This document shows positions 15,571 through 24,635 of a stretch of 37,994 nucleotides of DNA, in pieces; the stretch's first letter is position 1, and each line of letters begins with the position of its first letter. The translations under genes and the position numbers were made by a program. The DNA comes from a bacterium (GTDB taxonomy: Bacteria; Cyanobacteriota; Vampirovibrionia; Obscuribacterales; JAKAZS01): contig JAKAZS010000018.1 of NCBI GenBank assembly GCA_021815785.1, forward strand, positions 1 through 37,994, read 5' to 3'. Below the pieces are notes generated by a model. The model was not told where the DNA came from. It ran no database searches and was given only the letters and a program-made list of their open reading frames with translations.

Positions 15571-18072
15571 ATGTCCACAACTTCTAAAGCCCTTAAAAAC
15601 ATAGCCACTATATACATCAACGAGAAACTTGGATTTAGCCAAGAACAACATTACGACTATTTAATTCCTGCGCATTTAACAAAAACCGTAAATATTGGCA
15701 GTTTAGTATTAGTATCTTTTGGCAAAATTGACAATATAATTGGCCTGGTTATTGACATAATTCATCAAGAAAACAGTGATTTCCAAGGTAAATATAAAGA
15801 AATTAAAGAAGTCATTCCAAGCTTAATGCAGTTAAACAAGAAACACCTTGATTTTTACCAATGGATTGCCCGACAAACCTGTTCCAGTCCAGCTAGCGTT
15901 ATCACGACGGCCTATCCTTTTGATTTATTCTCTAAACTAAGTTTAAAAGTCAAACTAACTGATAAAGGTGAAAGTAATTTCTATAAAACGATCCAAGACA
16001 CCAAGAATAGTATCATTCTTAATGCCTTAAAAACCGAACCCTTAACGATTCAAACCATCATAAATAAAACGCAAACAACTAAAAGCGAATTATTGAAAGC
16101 TCTTAAACAACTTAAAAATAATGAATTAGTAGAAATCATTTCCGTTGTTGACCTACCCTTAAAAATCAAATATCAAAAAGAAATTGAATTATTAGCGACT
16201 TATCCCAACACAGCTAAAGAACAAGCAATTTACAACTATTTAAAATCTCATAATCATAAAGCTAACCTTGAAGATTTAATTACTGATTTAAAAACCACTA
16301 AAGTCTATATATCTAAATTAGTAAAAGAAAATTTTATTAAAATTAATATTATTGCTAAAACTAAAACACAAAATTATACTGCCCCCACAGCAACTATGCC
16401 TGAATTAAATGATAATCAGCAAACGGTGTTCAATGAAGTTAATCAAGCCCTGATTAAGCTAATTCAGGGGCCGTCTTTAGCGGATCCTGATTTTCATACC
16501 AACGCATGGCTTTTATATGGAGTCACCGGATCCGGTAAAACCATGGTTTATCTTAAATTAATTGAGACCTGCCTTAGCCAAAATAAAAATGTATTAGTCT
16601 TAGTTCCCGAAATAAGCCTAACACCCAATTTAATAAATTTATTAGAATCATATTTTCCAAATCGAGTTCACCCTTATCATAGCAAATTAAATGCTAGCCA
16701 AAGATATGAAACGATCCAGGCGCTAACCAATGACACGCCTAAAATTATTTTAGGGGCCAGATCTGCTATATTACTGCCAATAGATAATTTAGGTTTAATT
16801 ATCATGGATGAAGAACATGATAATTCCTACAAACAGACGGCACCAGAACCACGGTACCAAACCCGGGATTTATGCTTTGAATTAAGTTTGAGACATCAGG
16901 CCTTACTCCTACTGGTCAGCGCGACTCCGGATCTAAGCACTTATTATAATTTCTTAGCCAAAAATAAAATCCTCTATCTCACCAAGCGTTATAACAACCA
17001 AATATTACCTAGTATTGAATATGTTGATATGCGCAATGAACTAGCCTGCGGCAATAAATCAATTTTATCCGTAAGCCTAGAAACTAATATTAGGGAAACC
17101 TTAAAAAATGGGGATCAGGTTATTTTGCTTTTAAACAGAAGAGGCTATTTCAGCCATGTTTTCTGTCGCGCCTGCGGCTATGCCGTGACCTGCAACAACT
17201 GCAGTATCGATATGGTCTTTCATCAAAATGATTTATTATCCCAAAATTATAACCAAGGAATTTTAATCTGTCATCATTGTGGCTCTAAGACAAAAGCCAT
17301 TGAACGCTGTCCTAAATGTAATTCCAATAGTATTCGCCATTATGGCCTGGGCATTCAAAGGGTTGAAGAGACCTGCAGACAATGCTTTCCCGACAGTAAA
17401 ATTTTACGGATGGACAGTGATTCTATTTCAAGAAAAGGTAGTTTTGAACAAATTTTACAAGATTTTAGTGAAGCAAAAGCTAATATTCTTATTGGTACGC
17501 AATTAGTAGCCAAAGGATTAAATTTTCCTAATGTGACTTTAGTTGGTATCATTCTAGCTGATAGCGCCTTTAGCTTTCCGGATTATCGATCTATGGAACG
17601 TGGCTATCAACTCTTAACTCAGGTAGCTGGACGCAGTGGCCGAGCCCAAAAACCTGGCCGGGTAATCATGCAGACTTATAATCCAGAATTACCCATTTTT
17701 AACTTTATTAGAAATGAAAATTTCCCAGAATTTGCTAAGTATGAAATTGATATTCGCCAAAAATTTAATTATCCGCCTTTTACAAAATTAATTCGCATAA
17801 TCAGCGCTCATGAAAATCCTAATTTAGCTGAACATGAGTTGATTAAACTAGCGGTTAATTTAGGCGACCTAAATTACCAAGAAGAAAATTTTACGGTGCT
17901 TGGTCCAGCAATTTGCCCAATCGCTAAATTACATAACAAATCAAGATTTCATTTAATTATTAAAATTAAGGATTTAGACTGTTTAAATCAGGTTTATACT
18001 GCTTTTAAAGCATTTAAAAACATTAGCAAAAGTAACCTGGCTTTAGACGCTAGCCCTGTAGATTTAATCTAA
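15571..18072 (+). CDS. priA: Primosomal replication restart helicase PriA
   Basis: An 833-residue PriA, which reloads the replisome at stalled forks. The N-terminal 3'-DNA-end-binding domain (EQHYDYLIP) is followed by a poorly conserved linker, then the helicase core with Walker A GVTGSGKT (~317-324) and the DEEH box MDEEHDNSY (~412). Zinc-binding cysteine pairs are inserted in the helicase: CRAC (from ~532), CNNC, CHHC and CPKC, all eight cysteines present. The LLNRRGY and GTQLVAKGLNFPNVTLV motifs and the GRSGRA motif VI are intact. The start ATG at 15571 has no Shine-Dalgarno sequence; it is the first ATG before the conserved N terminus. Confidence 0.96.
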   Translation: MSTTSKALKNIATIYINEKLGFSQEQHYDYLIPAHLTKTVNIGSLVLVSFGKIDNIIGLVIDIIHQENSDFQGKYKEIKEVIPSLMQLNKKHLDFYQWIARQTCSSPASVITTAYPFDLFSKLSLKVKLTDKGESNFYKTIQDTKNSIILNALKTEPLTIQTIINKTQTTKSELLKALKQLKNNELVEIISVVDLPLKIKYQKEIELLATYPNTAKEQAIYNYLKSHNHKANLEDLITDLKTTKVYISKLVKENFIKINIIAKTKTQNYTAPTATMPELNDNQQTVFNEVNQALIKLIQGPSLADPDFHTNAWLLYGVTGSGKTMVYLKLIETCLSQNKNVLVLVPEISLTPNLINLLESYFPNRVHPYHSKLNASQRYETIQALTNDTPKIILGARSAILLPIDNLGLIIMDEEHDNSYKQTAPEPRYQTRDLCFELSLRHQALLLLVSATPDLSTYYNFLAKNKILYLTKRYNNQILPSIEYVDMRNELACGNKSILSVSLETNIRETLKNGDQVILLLNRRGYFSHVFCRACGYAVTCNNCSIDMVFHQNDLLSQNYNQGILICHHCGSKTKAIERCPKCNSNSIRHYGLGIQRVEETCRQCFPDSKILRMDSDSISRKGSFEQILQDFSEAKANILIGTQLVAKGLNFPNVTLVGIILADSAFSFPDYRSMERGYQLLTQVAGRSGRAQKPGRVIMQTYNPELPIFNFIRNENFPEFAKYEIDIRQKFNYPPFTKLIRIISAHENPNLAEHELIKLAVNLGDLNYQEENFTVLGPAICPIAKLHNKSRFHLIIKIKDLDCLNQVYTAFKAFKNISKSNLALDASPVDLI

Positions 18073-18144
18073 ATCAATGTATTAATATATAGCTCGAAAA
18101 CCTAATTATGGTTAAAACTCAAATTTCACTTAATTAATGTATGA

Positions 18145-18453
18145 CTAAGACTGCGTTACTTCCTTTAAGGTATTTAAAGCTAATTTGCTATTGCCGCATT
18201 GTTTAATAAAATTACGGGCATGCGCTTCGACAACTTTCATATCTTTAAAATTAGGTAAAAACCCACTCATAGCAGCCTTGGAATTGGCCAGTAAAAACCT
18301 GACAAAGCGTAAACCATCTTCATGAATTTCACTATTATCTTTACCGCAGGAACCTTTAACAATTAACTCAATTATTGATTCATAAGCCAATGTGTCAATA
18401 CAAGTAGCTTTCTCAATTTTATTTTCACCATTATTTCCATCCATAGATTCCAT
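18145..18453 (-). CDS. Small hypothetical protein (102 aa)
   Basis: A 102-residue soluble, helical-looking protein with three cysteines and no signal peptide or membrane segment. The start ATG 18453-18451 is backed by a GGAG seven bases upstream (complement of 18461-18464), which supports it as a real gene. Recognisable segments such as EDGLRFVRFLLANSKAAMSG and FIKQCGNSKLALNTL do not match a family I know. It is convergent with priA and divergent from tdh, so is probably monocistronic. Confidence 0.65.
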   Translation of the reverse strand: MESMDGNNGENKIEKATCIDTLAYESIIELIVKGSCGKDNSEIHEDGLRFVRFLLANSKAAMSGFLPNFKDMKVVEAHARNFIKQCGNSKLALNTLKEVTQS

Positions 18454-18798
18454 ATTTTTACTCCGCTTTGAATTATAAAGAAAACATTAATTTTTTATAT
18501 CATGAAATATTTTTGTAAGCTTAGCAACTAAATAATAGTTAATCTTTGCGATTTCACCTCCCGGAAATATATCCAGTACGATAGTTTTAGATATAAGACA
18601 TTAGCAACGGCAACCATTTTGTCAAGAAAAGCCTTTAAATTTAAGAAATTTTAGCTAATGACAATAGCTTTACAAATTAGAACATCTCAATAAAGTGCTA
18701 AAATATAAATGTTTAAAAATGAAGTCAATTAACTGCCTTTATCCATTGTCCAAACAAAATACCCTTTATATATCGAATCTTGTGGAAACCTTATCTAT
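18454..18798. other. Intergenic region upstream of tdh-kbl
   Basis: A 345-bp AT-rich gap between the 18145-18453 gene and tdh, which diverge. It must hold promoters for both. A TTGTCA at 18619-18624 with TAAGAA 17 bases later is only a weak match. No coding frame or RNA gene is evident. Confidence 0.5.
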
Positions 18799-19944
18799 AT
18801 GCAATGTCTAATTAAAGAAGACTTAAATCAAACCGGGCTTACCCTAAAAACCAATTATGGCGAACCAGTCGTTGGTATAAATGATGTAAAAATCAAAGTT
18901 TTAAACGCCAGTGTCTGCGGCACTGATAAAAGTATTTTTTTAAGCAATACCAATCAGGGTATTCGCGAAGAAATGCTGCGTTATACGACTAATAAAAATG
19001 AATATAAACCCATTGTCATCGGACATGAATTTTGTGGAATTGTTGAAGAAATTGGTGCCGGGGTCAATAAAGAAAATTTTGCTAGCCTAGTACCTCAGAT
19101 TGAAAGAGGTGATTATGTAACTGCTGAAATGCATTTAAACTGCGGTAGCTGTAATTTATGTGCCAGCGGACAAGCTCACATCTGCACTCATGTTTTAGTA
19201 AAAGGAGTTCACCTAGATGGCTGTTTTGCTGATAAAGTGGTAGTACCACATCAAAATATTATCATGCTGGGCAAAGGTGGCCATACCAAATTGGTTCCCC
19301 CTAAAATCGGCTCAATGCTTGATGCCTTTGGTAATGCAGTGCATTGTGTTTCAAAAGTAAATTTAGCCGGTAAAACTGTAGCTGTGCTTGGCCTAGGACC
19401 ACTAGGGCTTATGACGATTATTTTGGCCAAGCAATTTGGTGCTAGCCGTATTTATGCAACTGAGACTACCGATATAGATAGACGTTTTGCTTTAGCTAAT
19501 GAATTTGGAGCAAGCCATTGCTTTGATGTAAGTAAAGGAACTAACGAATTCTACCAGACGGTGTTAAAACAAGAACGTAAATCTATGGGTGTTGACTGTG
19601 TCTTTGAAATGTCTGGGTCCCCTTACGCTTATAATGATGCCTTTAATGTCGTTTGTAATGGTGGTAAAGTAATACTTTTAGGTATATCGAGAGCACCATT
19701 GCAAAATTTTGATATTGCTAAAAATATCATTTGGAAAGGTGTTAATGTTGAAGGCATATTTGGCCGTGTTATGTATTCCACCTGGACATTAATGCTCAAT
19801 TTACTAGAATCCAGTGGTGATACCATAATTCCCAAACTGGAAAAGATTTTAAGCAGCAAAACCTATACTTTATCTGAATACAATGAAGCTTTTGACAAAT
19901 TAGTTACTGGTGCTGAAATGAAATTAACCTTTAGTTTAAATTAA
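18799..19944 (+). CDS. tdh: Zinc-dependent L-threonine 3-dehydrogenase-like enzyme
   Basis: A 381-residue medium-chain alcohol dehydrogenase. Catalytic zinc ligands are visible as Cys40 in CGTD and His76-Glu77 in GHEFCG. The structural zinc set is complete (Cys115, Cys118, Cys121, Cys129), and the Rossmann motif GLGPLG lies at 198-203. It has an insertion of about a dozen residues between the catalytic Cys and GHE relative to short family members. Substrate assignment rests mainly on context: kbl, the next enzyme of the threonine-to-glycine pathway, begins 38 bp downstream. Threonine would be oxidised to 2-amino-3-oxobutanoate with NAD. Without that neighbour it could only be called a zinc alcohol/sorbitol dehydrogenase. 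No clear Shine-Dalgarno sequence. Confidence 0.82.
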   Translation: MQCLIKEDLNQTGLTLKTNYGEPVVGINDVKIKVLNASVCGTDKSIFLSNTNQGIREEMLRYTTNKNEYKPIVIGHEFCGIVEEIGAGVNKENFASLVPQIERGDYVTAEMHLNCGSCNLCASGQAHICTHVLVKGVHLDGCFADKVVVPHQNIIMLGKGGHTKLVPPKIGSMLDAFGNAVHCVSKVNLAGKTVAVLGLGPLGLMTIILAKQFGASRIYATETTDIDRRFALANEFGASHCFDVSKGTNEFYQTVLKQERKSMGVDCVFEMSGSPYAYNDAFNVVCNGGKVILLGISRAPLQNFDIAKNIIWKGVNVEGIFGRVMYSTWTLMLNLLESSGDTIIPKLEKILSSKTYTLSEYNEAFDKLVTGAEMKLTFSLN

Positions 19945-19982
19945 TATATTTTAGCTTTGCTAAATATCATCAAGGAGATGAC

Positions 19983-21242
19983 ATGACCGAAACTACTGAA
20001 ATAAAGTCTACTCTTAAACCCAATGATTTATACCAGGCTTTACAAGCAGAATTATCAATCCTCAAGACTGAAAATGCCTACAAATACGAAGTTCCAATTG
20101 ACAGTTTAATGGGTCCAATTGTTACCGTAAATGGTGCTCAAGCTGTCATGCTAGCTTCAAATAATTACCTGGGACTAGCTAATCATCCTGATATTATTAA
20201 AGCTGCTCATAAAGCTATTGATGAATATGGATATGGTATGTCATCAGTACGTTTTTTATGTGGTACACAAAAAATTCACTTACAGTTAGAAGAAAAAATT
20301 GCTAATTTTCTCGGTCAGGAAAGTGCAATTTTACATTCATCTTGTTTTGGTGCTAACGAAGCTTTTTTTACAGCTATTCTCCAAAGTAATTATAATTATA
20401 CGAATTACAATGATTTGATTATTTCCGACAAATTAAATCACGCTAGCATTATTGATGGGATTAGACTGGCTCGGATTGCCTGTAAAAATACTATAGCTAA
20501 ACCTTATGAACATAATGATTTAAATCATTTGCAAAAACTATTACAAGAAAACACTAACCCAGCGACTCGTCTGAAAGTTATCGCCACTGATGGTGTTTTT
20601 AGTATGGAAGGCGATTATGCTGATCTAAAAGCTTTAAAAGAAATTGCCACTAAAAATAATGCTTTATTATTTGTCGATGAATCACATTCAACTGGTGTTT
20701 TAGGCAATTGGGGTCGAGGAACCATGGAACATTGTAATGTTTTAGGTCAAATTGATGTTATTACCGGAACCTTTGGTAAAGCCTTAGGTGGAGCTCATGG
20801 CGGCTTTATTACCGGTAAAGCTGAACTTATTGAGTATTTACGCCAAAAATCACGACCGTACACTTTTTCGAATACCCTGGCACCAATGATCGCTGCTTCC
20901 TCAATTAAAGCTATTGAAATGCTCGAAACCAGTAATGAATTAGTTAGTAAATTACATGAAAATACTAGCTATTTTCGTAAGTCGATTAAAGAACTTGGTT
21001 TTACCATTATTGAAGGAATTCATCCGATTGTAGCCATAATGCTTGGCCAAACAGCGATAGCGCAAAATATGAGTCGTGAATTACTTAACCATGGTGTCTA
21101 TATTAAAGGCTTATGGTATCCCGTTGTGCCGGCTGGAACTGCCAGGCTACGTGCGCAAATCTCAGCCAGTCACAGTAAAGCCCATTTAGATAAAGCTTTA
21201 TTAGCCTTTGAAAAAGTTGGCAAACAATTAAAAGTTATTTAA
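19983..21242 (+). CDS. kbl: 2-amino-3-ketobutyrate CoA ligase (glycine C-acetyltransferase)
   Basis: A 419-residue PLP enzyme of the alpha-oxoamine synthase family. Landmarks are the GPIVTVNG and [12 protein letters not shown] start of the fold (~44-70), [16 protein letters not shown] (~88-103), the PLP-contacting DESHSTG (232-238) and the Schiff-base lysine K266 in [10 protein letters not shown]. It splits 2-amino-3-oxobutanoate with CoA into glycine and acetyl-CoA. BioF is a close paralogue, but the tdh gene directly upstream and absence of other biotin genes favour Kbl. AAGGAG at 19972-19977 sits five bases before the ATG. It is slightly longer than E. coli Kbl at its N terminus. Confidence 0.9.
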   Translation: MTETTEIKSTLKPNDLYQALQAELSILKTENAYKYEVPIDSLMGPIVTVNGAQAVMLASNNYLGLANHPDIIKAAHKAIDEYGYGMSSVRFLCGTQKIHLQLEEKIANFLGQESAILHSSCFGANEAFFTAILQSNYNYTNYNDLIISDKLNHASIIDGIRLARIACKNTIAKPYEHNDLNHLQKLLQENTNPATRLKVIATDGVFSMEGDYADLKALKEIATKNNALLFVDESHSTGVLGNWGRGTMEHCNVLGQIDVITGTFGKALGGAHGGFITGKAELIEYLRQKSRPYTFSNTLAPMIAASSIKAIEMLETSNELVSKLHENTSYFRKSIKELGFTIIEGIHPIVAIMLGQTAIAQNMSRELLNHGVYIKGLWYPVVPAGTARLRAQISASHSKAHLDKALLAFEKVGKQLKVI

Positions 21243-21385
21243 ATTCAAAATTTAACTTTGTTTTAACAGTGTAAAACCATATCGATTTGCAGTATTCAAT
21301 TAAAGTAAAAACTAATAAATAATTTATTTTACTTGCCCTTTAAATTAAAAAACAGTTAATGCCAATAAAATAAAAGTTAAAAACC

Positions 21386-23041
21386 ATGGAAATAGATTTT
21401 AGCCAATATTTACCTAATGATAAAAAAACAATAATTGCAGCTATTGAAAAATCTAATCCAGAAGTCATTTCATCGCAAATAGTGGCTCAAACCAAATTAC
21501 CCGTTCATACTGTAGAAATTTTATTAAGTCAAATAGCCAGTGAAACCCATGGGCATATTTTAGTAACCAGTGATGGTAATCTCATCTATAAATTTAAACC
21601 GGATTTAAAGAAAGAATATATATTAAATGCCTCACAAAATTTTTTACAATTTTGGATTATAAAAATTTGCGAATTAATATATTATTGCTTGAGATTATCA
21701 ACTGGCCTAGCTATATTTATCTTTAGAATTTCCTTTGCCATAATTCTTTTAAGCTCAATCATTTTAATTACCATTTTAGTAATTTGGATAATATTAGTGA
21801 TACTATTTGGTGGGAACAATTCTAATTCTGGTGGGGATAGTGGTGCAGGCTTAAGTGATCTTGGCTCGAACTCCTCAAGCAATAATTCAATTGACTGGGG
21901 TGATTTATTTTCGGACTTCAACTCAAACTTTATCGGAATTGGTTCAACTAATTACAACCAAAATTATTCATTGTGGGATTCAATTTTCCCTCAAGAATAT
22001 TGGTTATGGAATCCTACTAAATACGATTACAAGGCTTATAAAAAAAATAATGCCAATGAATATCTTCTTGATCCAAGCTCGCGTAATCGCAGTCAAGGTA
22101 ATTTTTTATTCAATTGCTTCACATTTTTATTTGGTGAAGGCAATCCCAATCTAAATCTTGAAGACAGAAGACTAAGCCTGATTACCGATACCATAAAAGC
22201 TAATCAAGGTAGTATTATATTTGAACAAATAGCTCCGTATTTAGATCTTAAACCTAGTGATATTAATAATGAAGATAAAATCTTACCTATTTTAGCTAGG
22301 TTTAACGGCTATCCAAAAGTTACCCAAAACGGGAATTTAATATACATATTTGAGAATTTTCAAATTTCTCGCAATCCCCAAAAACAAGATCTTCTAAGTA
22401 CCGAATTTATTAAACTAAAAGAGCAAGCTAGTACAAATGAAGCTTTGCATAATTTAGTACAAAATCATTTAGCTAAAATTGAATCTCAGCCAAATATACC
22501 TAAAAATGAAGTCCGGTCTAGTGTAGCTAAAATTGACAATTATTTACACGCTTTTCCTTGGGAATTTTGTAATTTGACAAAATACGAAGTTATGCCAATT
22601 TTTATATTTGGCTTCATCAATTTGTTTGGCTCAATCGGACTTCTATCCTTCTTTAATTATTTGAGCAAACCTAATAATTTAAGTCTAGCTAAACATTTTA
22701 CAGCGCCAGATCATTTAAAATTTTTGAACCAATTTATTCAAGCCAATCATAGCAATCTCATCCATGTTTTAACTATCATAACTACAGCAATGTTAGTTTA
22801 TGCTGTTATTTTTTGGTTAATACCTATAATTAGATGGCTTGTTTTAGCTGTATTTAATGAAATTATCAACCAAAAAAACGAAAATCGCAAAGACTTAGCT
22901 TTTAAATTAATTAACCCGGATAAAAAATTACAACAAAAACTAAATGAAGCTAAAAATTATCAAACCAGTAAACAAATTTCACCAGAGATAATTTATACAA
23001 CGCAAGAAGATATTTTAAATCAGGAATTTAAAGAATTATAA
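21386..23041 (+). CDS. Cyanobacterial/plastid-type membrane protein with duplicated module
   Basis: A 551-residue membrane protein. Residues ~10-75 form a small winged-helix-like module ending in TSDGNLIYKF. They are followed by a hydrophobic stretch (~85-142, one or two membrane passes) and a Gly/Ser/Asn-rich linker. Then come FNCFTFLFGEGNPNLNLEDRR and a second copy of the module ending in TQNGNLIYIF, and two further membrane segments (~400-425 and ~463-490) near the C terminus. From memory, the FGEGNPN-LEDRR segment with a following module ending GDIVY-F is conserved in a family of Cyanobacteria and plants with no proven role. I therefore give family resemblance, not function. It lies 143 bp after kbl with no Shine-Dalgarno sequence. 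Confidence 0.8.
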   Translation: MEIDFSQYLPNDKKTIIAAIEKSNPEVISSQIVAQTKLPVHTVEILLSQIASETHGHILVTSDGNLIYKFKPDLKKEYILNASQNFLQFWIIKICELIYYCLRLSTGLAIFIFRISFAIILLSSIILITILVIWIILVILFGGNNSNSGGDSGAGLSDLGSNSSSNNSIDWGDLFSDFNSNFIGIGSTNYNQNYSLWDSIFPQEYWLWNPTKYDYKAYKKNNANEYLLDPSSRNRSQGNFLFNCFTFLFGEGNPNLNLEDRRLSLITDTIKANQGSIIFEQIAPYLDLKPSDINNEDKILPILARFNGYPKVTQNGNLIYIFENFQISRNPQKQDLLSTEFIKLKEQASTNEALHNLVQNHLAKIESQPNIPKNEVRSSVAKIDNYLHAFPWEFCNLTKYEVMPIFIFGFINLFGSIGLLSFFNYLSKPNNLSLAKHFTAPDHLKFLNQFIQANHSNLIHVLTIITTAMLVYAVIFWLIPIIRWLVLAVFNEIINQKNENRKDLAFKLINPDKKLQQKLNEAKNYQTSKQISPEIIYTTQEDILNQEFKEL

Positions 23042-23195
23042 ATTACGGCTATACATATATTCAATTTTTAATCAAGCTAATAACAAAGTAGAATCAGCTA
23101 AAATCAAGCCAACTATCTTGAAGAATCGATCTTGTTAATGTCCAATTTTTTTCTTAAAATAAAATATAAGCTAATCTATCGTAAAAACCATTAAT

Positions 23196-23741
23196 TCAAA
23201 CAGTAAAAGGCCATTCATAAATATCTTGTTTTAATAAAGCTATGGCTGATTCAATAACAATTTGAGCTTTAATTAATTCATTTTGTTTAAGATACAACTG
23301 ACTTAATATGTTAAAATCATTTATTTTATTGATTCTAAATTGTGGGGTTAATTTAGCTAATTCTACTACCTTTGCATATAAACCAGTTGATTCAGGATAT
23401 TTTTTTTCTTCAAGACAACTATAAGCATAATGCCTTAATTTTGACCTATCGATTAATTTAGTAAAAAAATTAGTAATTTCAATTTTGCTTAAATTGTCAC
23501 AATTGAGCGTGAGTTTTTTTTATAAGCTTGTTTAAGCTTTAGCAACGCATATTTGTCCTAAATTCATCAGCGCCTTAGCATAATGATGATTTAAATAAAC
23601 CGCATTTTTCAAACATTCGATTCTTTCAGTAATTTGTTTTTTATCAGTAAATCTATAGATTTGAAACCAAGTATGTTTAAAAAAGTTTGAGAATGCTTGA
23701 CGCTTAAAATCAATCCAATTGCTGTTTAGCTGAAAATTCAC
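23196..23741 (-). pseudogene. TPR gene interrupted by two stop codons
   Basis: A frame starting at GTG 23741-23739, overlapping the end of the SUFU gene by 32 bp, encodes a TPR-like unit (ITERIECLKNAVYLNHHYAKAL) and stops after CVAKA. The same frame resumes after a second TAA four codons later and runs 105 codons to TGA 23198-23196, with further TPR-like text (HYAYSCLEEKKYPES, NILSQLYLKQNELIKAQ). Between the two stops the neighbouring frame reads smoothly as LLKLKQAYKK, so two compensating indels are likely, one probably in the A8 tract (T8 at 23514-23521 on plus). It is either a decayed gene or sequence error, and was probably once an extension of, or partner to, the SUFU protein. Confidence 0.65.
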
Positions 23742-24513
23742 TGAAATTGCGTAAATAAATTTTCATTTCTTGTTTTAAAGCTTTTATGTTTTTATGCTTC
23801 ATAATACATTTACGACTTGGGTTCGTGACTTGATTATTTTGGGTACGCCTAAGCAATTCTTGCATCGTCCAGGCACCATAATCTTTTTGTGTACGTAAAT
23901 ATTTCATCTCGTTAGTACTGATACCAATACAGCAGAAAAGACCAAACCCACCACTGGGCAATTCATACCATGCGTCACTGGCTTCATCAAGATACCAGAC
24001 AAACAAATTATCAAGATCCGAATTACTGTATGAATCAATAGAACTTTTCAAATCCAGAGTAGCGCCTGGGCTAAAAACACCCGAATGATTTAACACATGT
24101 AAAGCCAAAGTTCTTAAAATATTAACTGGCCACATCGCATCAATAGGCGACTTTATTGCCAATTCAAAACCATAACCAGAAACTTCTTCTTTACACGTGG
24201 ATAGCCAAGGCGTAGACAAACCACTGGTAACATATAACCAATAAGGACGCAATGGGTCTGGCCCATAGGCTAAAATATTTAATTCTTGATCTTTAAAGAT
24301 GGATTTATTATTGTCATTAATTAACGTTTCAATTTTATCTTCATTTTCTAAATCTTTAATTTCATCAAGATTAAAAATGAGTTCAGGTGGTCGGTAAGTA
24401 TCCGGAGTAGCATAACTAGGTTGGCCAAATAATTCTTGAAAAATTTTATCACGCTCTAACCAAGCAGATTTTACAAATTTTAAAGTTTGGGCATAAGTTA
24501 ATTCTCTTTCCAT
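23710..24513 (-). CDS. Suppressor-of-fused (SUFU) domain protein
   Basis: A 267-residue soluble protein matching the bacterial SUFU-like domain: ILAYGPDPLRPYWLYVTSGLSTPW (~80-103), GYGFELAIKSP (~112-122), WPVNILRTLALHVL and SPGATLDL in the middle, then GFGLFCCIGISTNEM. In animals SUFU regulates Hedgehog signalling. Bacterial copies are of unknown role, often found among toxin-immunity or small accessory genes. There is no signal peptide. It lies 122 bp downstream of lepA on the same strand and overlaps a broken TPR frame at its 3' end, suggesting that an original SUFU-TPR product or coupled pair has been disrupted. Its C-terminal ~35 residues (LKQEMKIYLRNFSEF) are helical and outside the core. 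Confidence 0.82.
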   Translation of the reverse strand: MERELTYAQTLKFVKSAWLERDKIFQELFGQPSYATPDTYRPPELIFNLDEIKDLENEDKIETLINDNNKSIFKDQELNILAYGPDPLRPYWLYVTSGLSTPWLSTCKEEVSGYGFELAIKSPIDAMWPVNILRTLALHVLNHSGVFSPGATLDLKSSIDSYSNSDLDNLFVWYLDEASDAWYELPSGGFGLFCCIGISTNEMKYLRTQKDYGAWTMQELLRRTQNNQVTNPSRKCIMKHKNIKALKQEMKIYLRNFSEFSAKQQLD

Positions 24514-24635
24514 AATAATTAATCCTAATAATCAATTTTTAAAGTATTTAAATTATCCTAAACTTAACCATACAAATATATTTAACCAATGTTTATGCTA
24601 TTGTTATTAATAAACCAGAATTAGCCAAATTAACT

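Noticed and set aside
18555-18562. GGGAGGTG on the minus strand as a strong ribosome site
   Set aside because: The GTG within it opens only a nine-codon frame, and no longer frame follows at suitable spacing.
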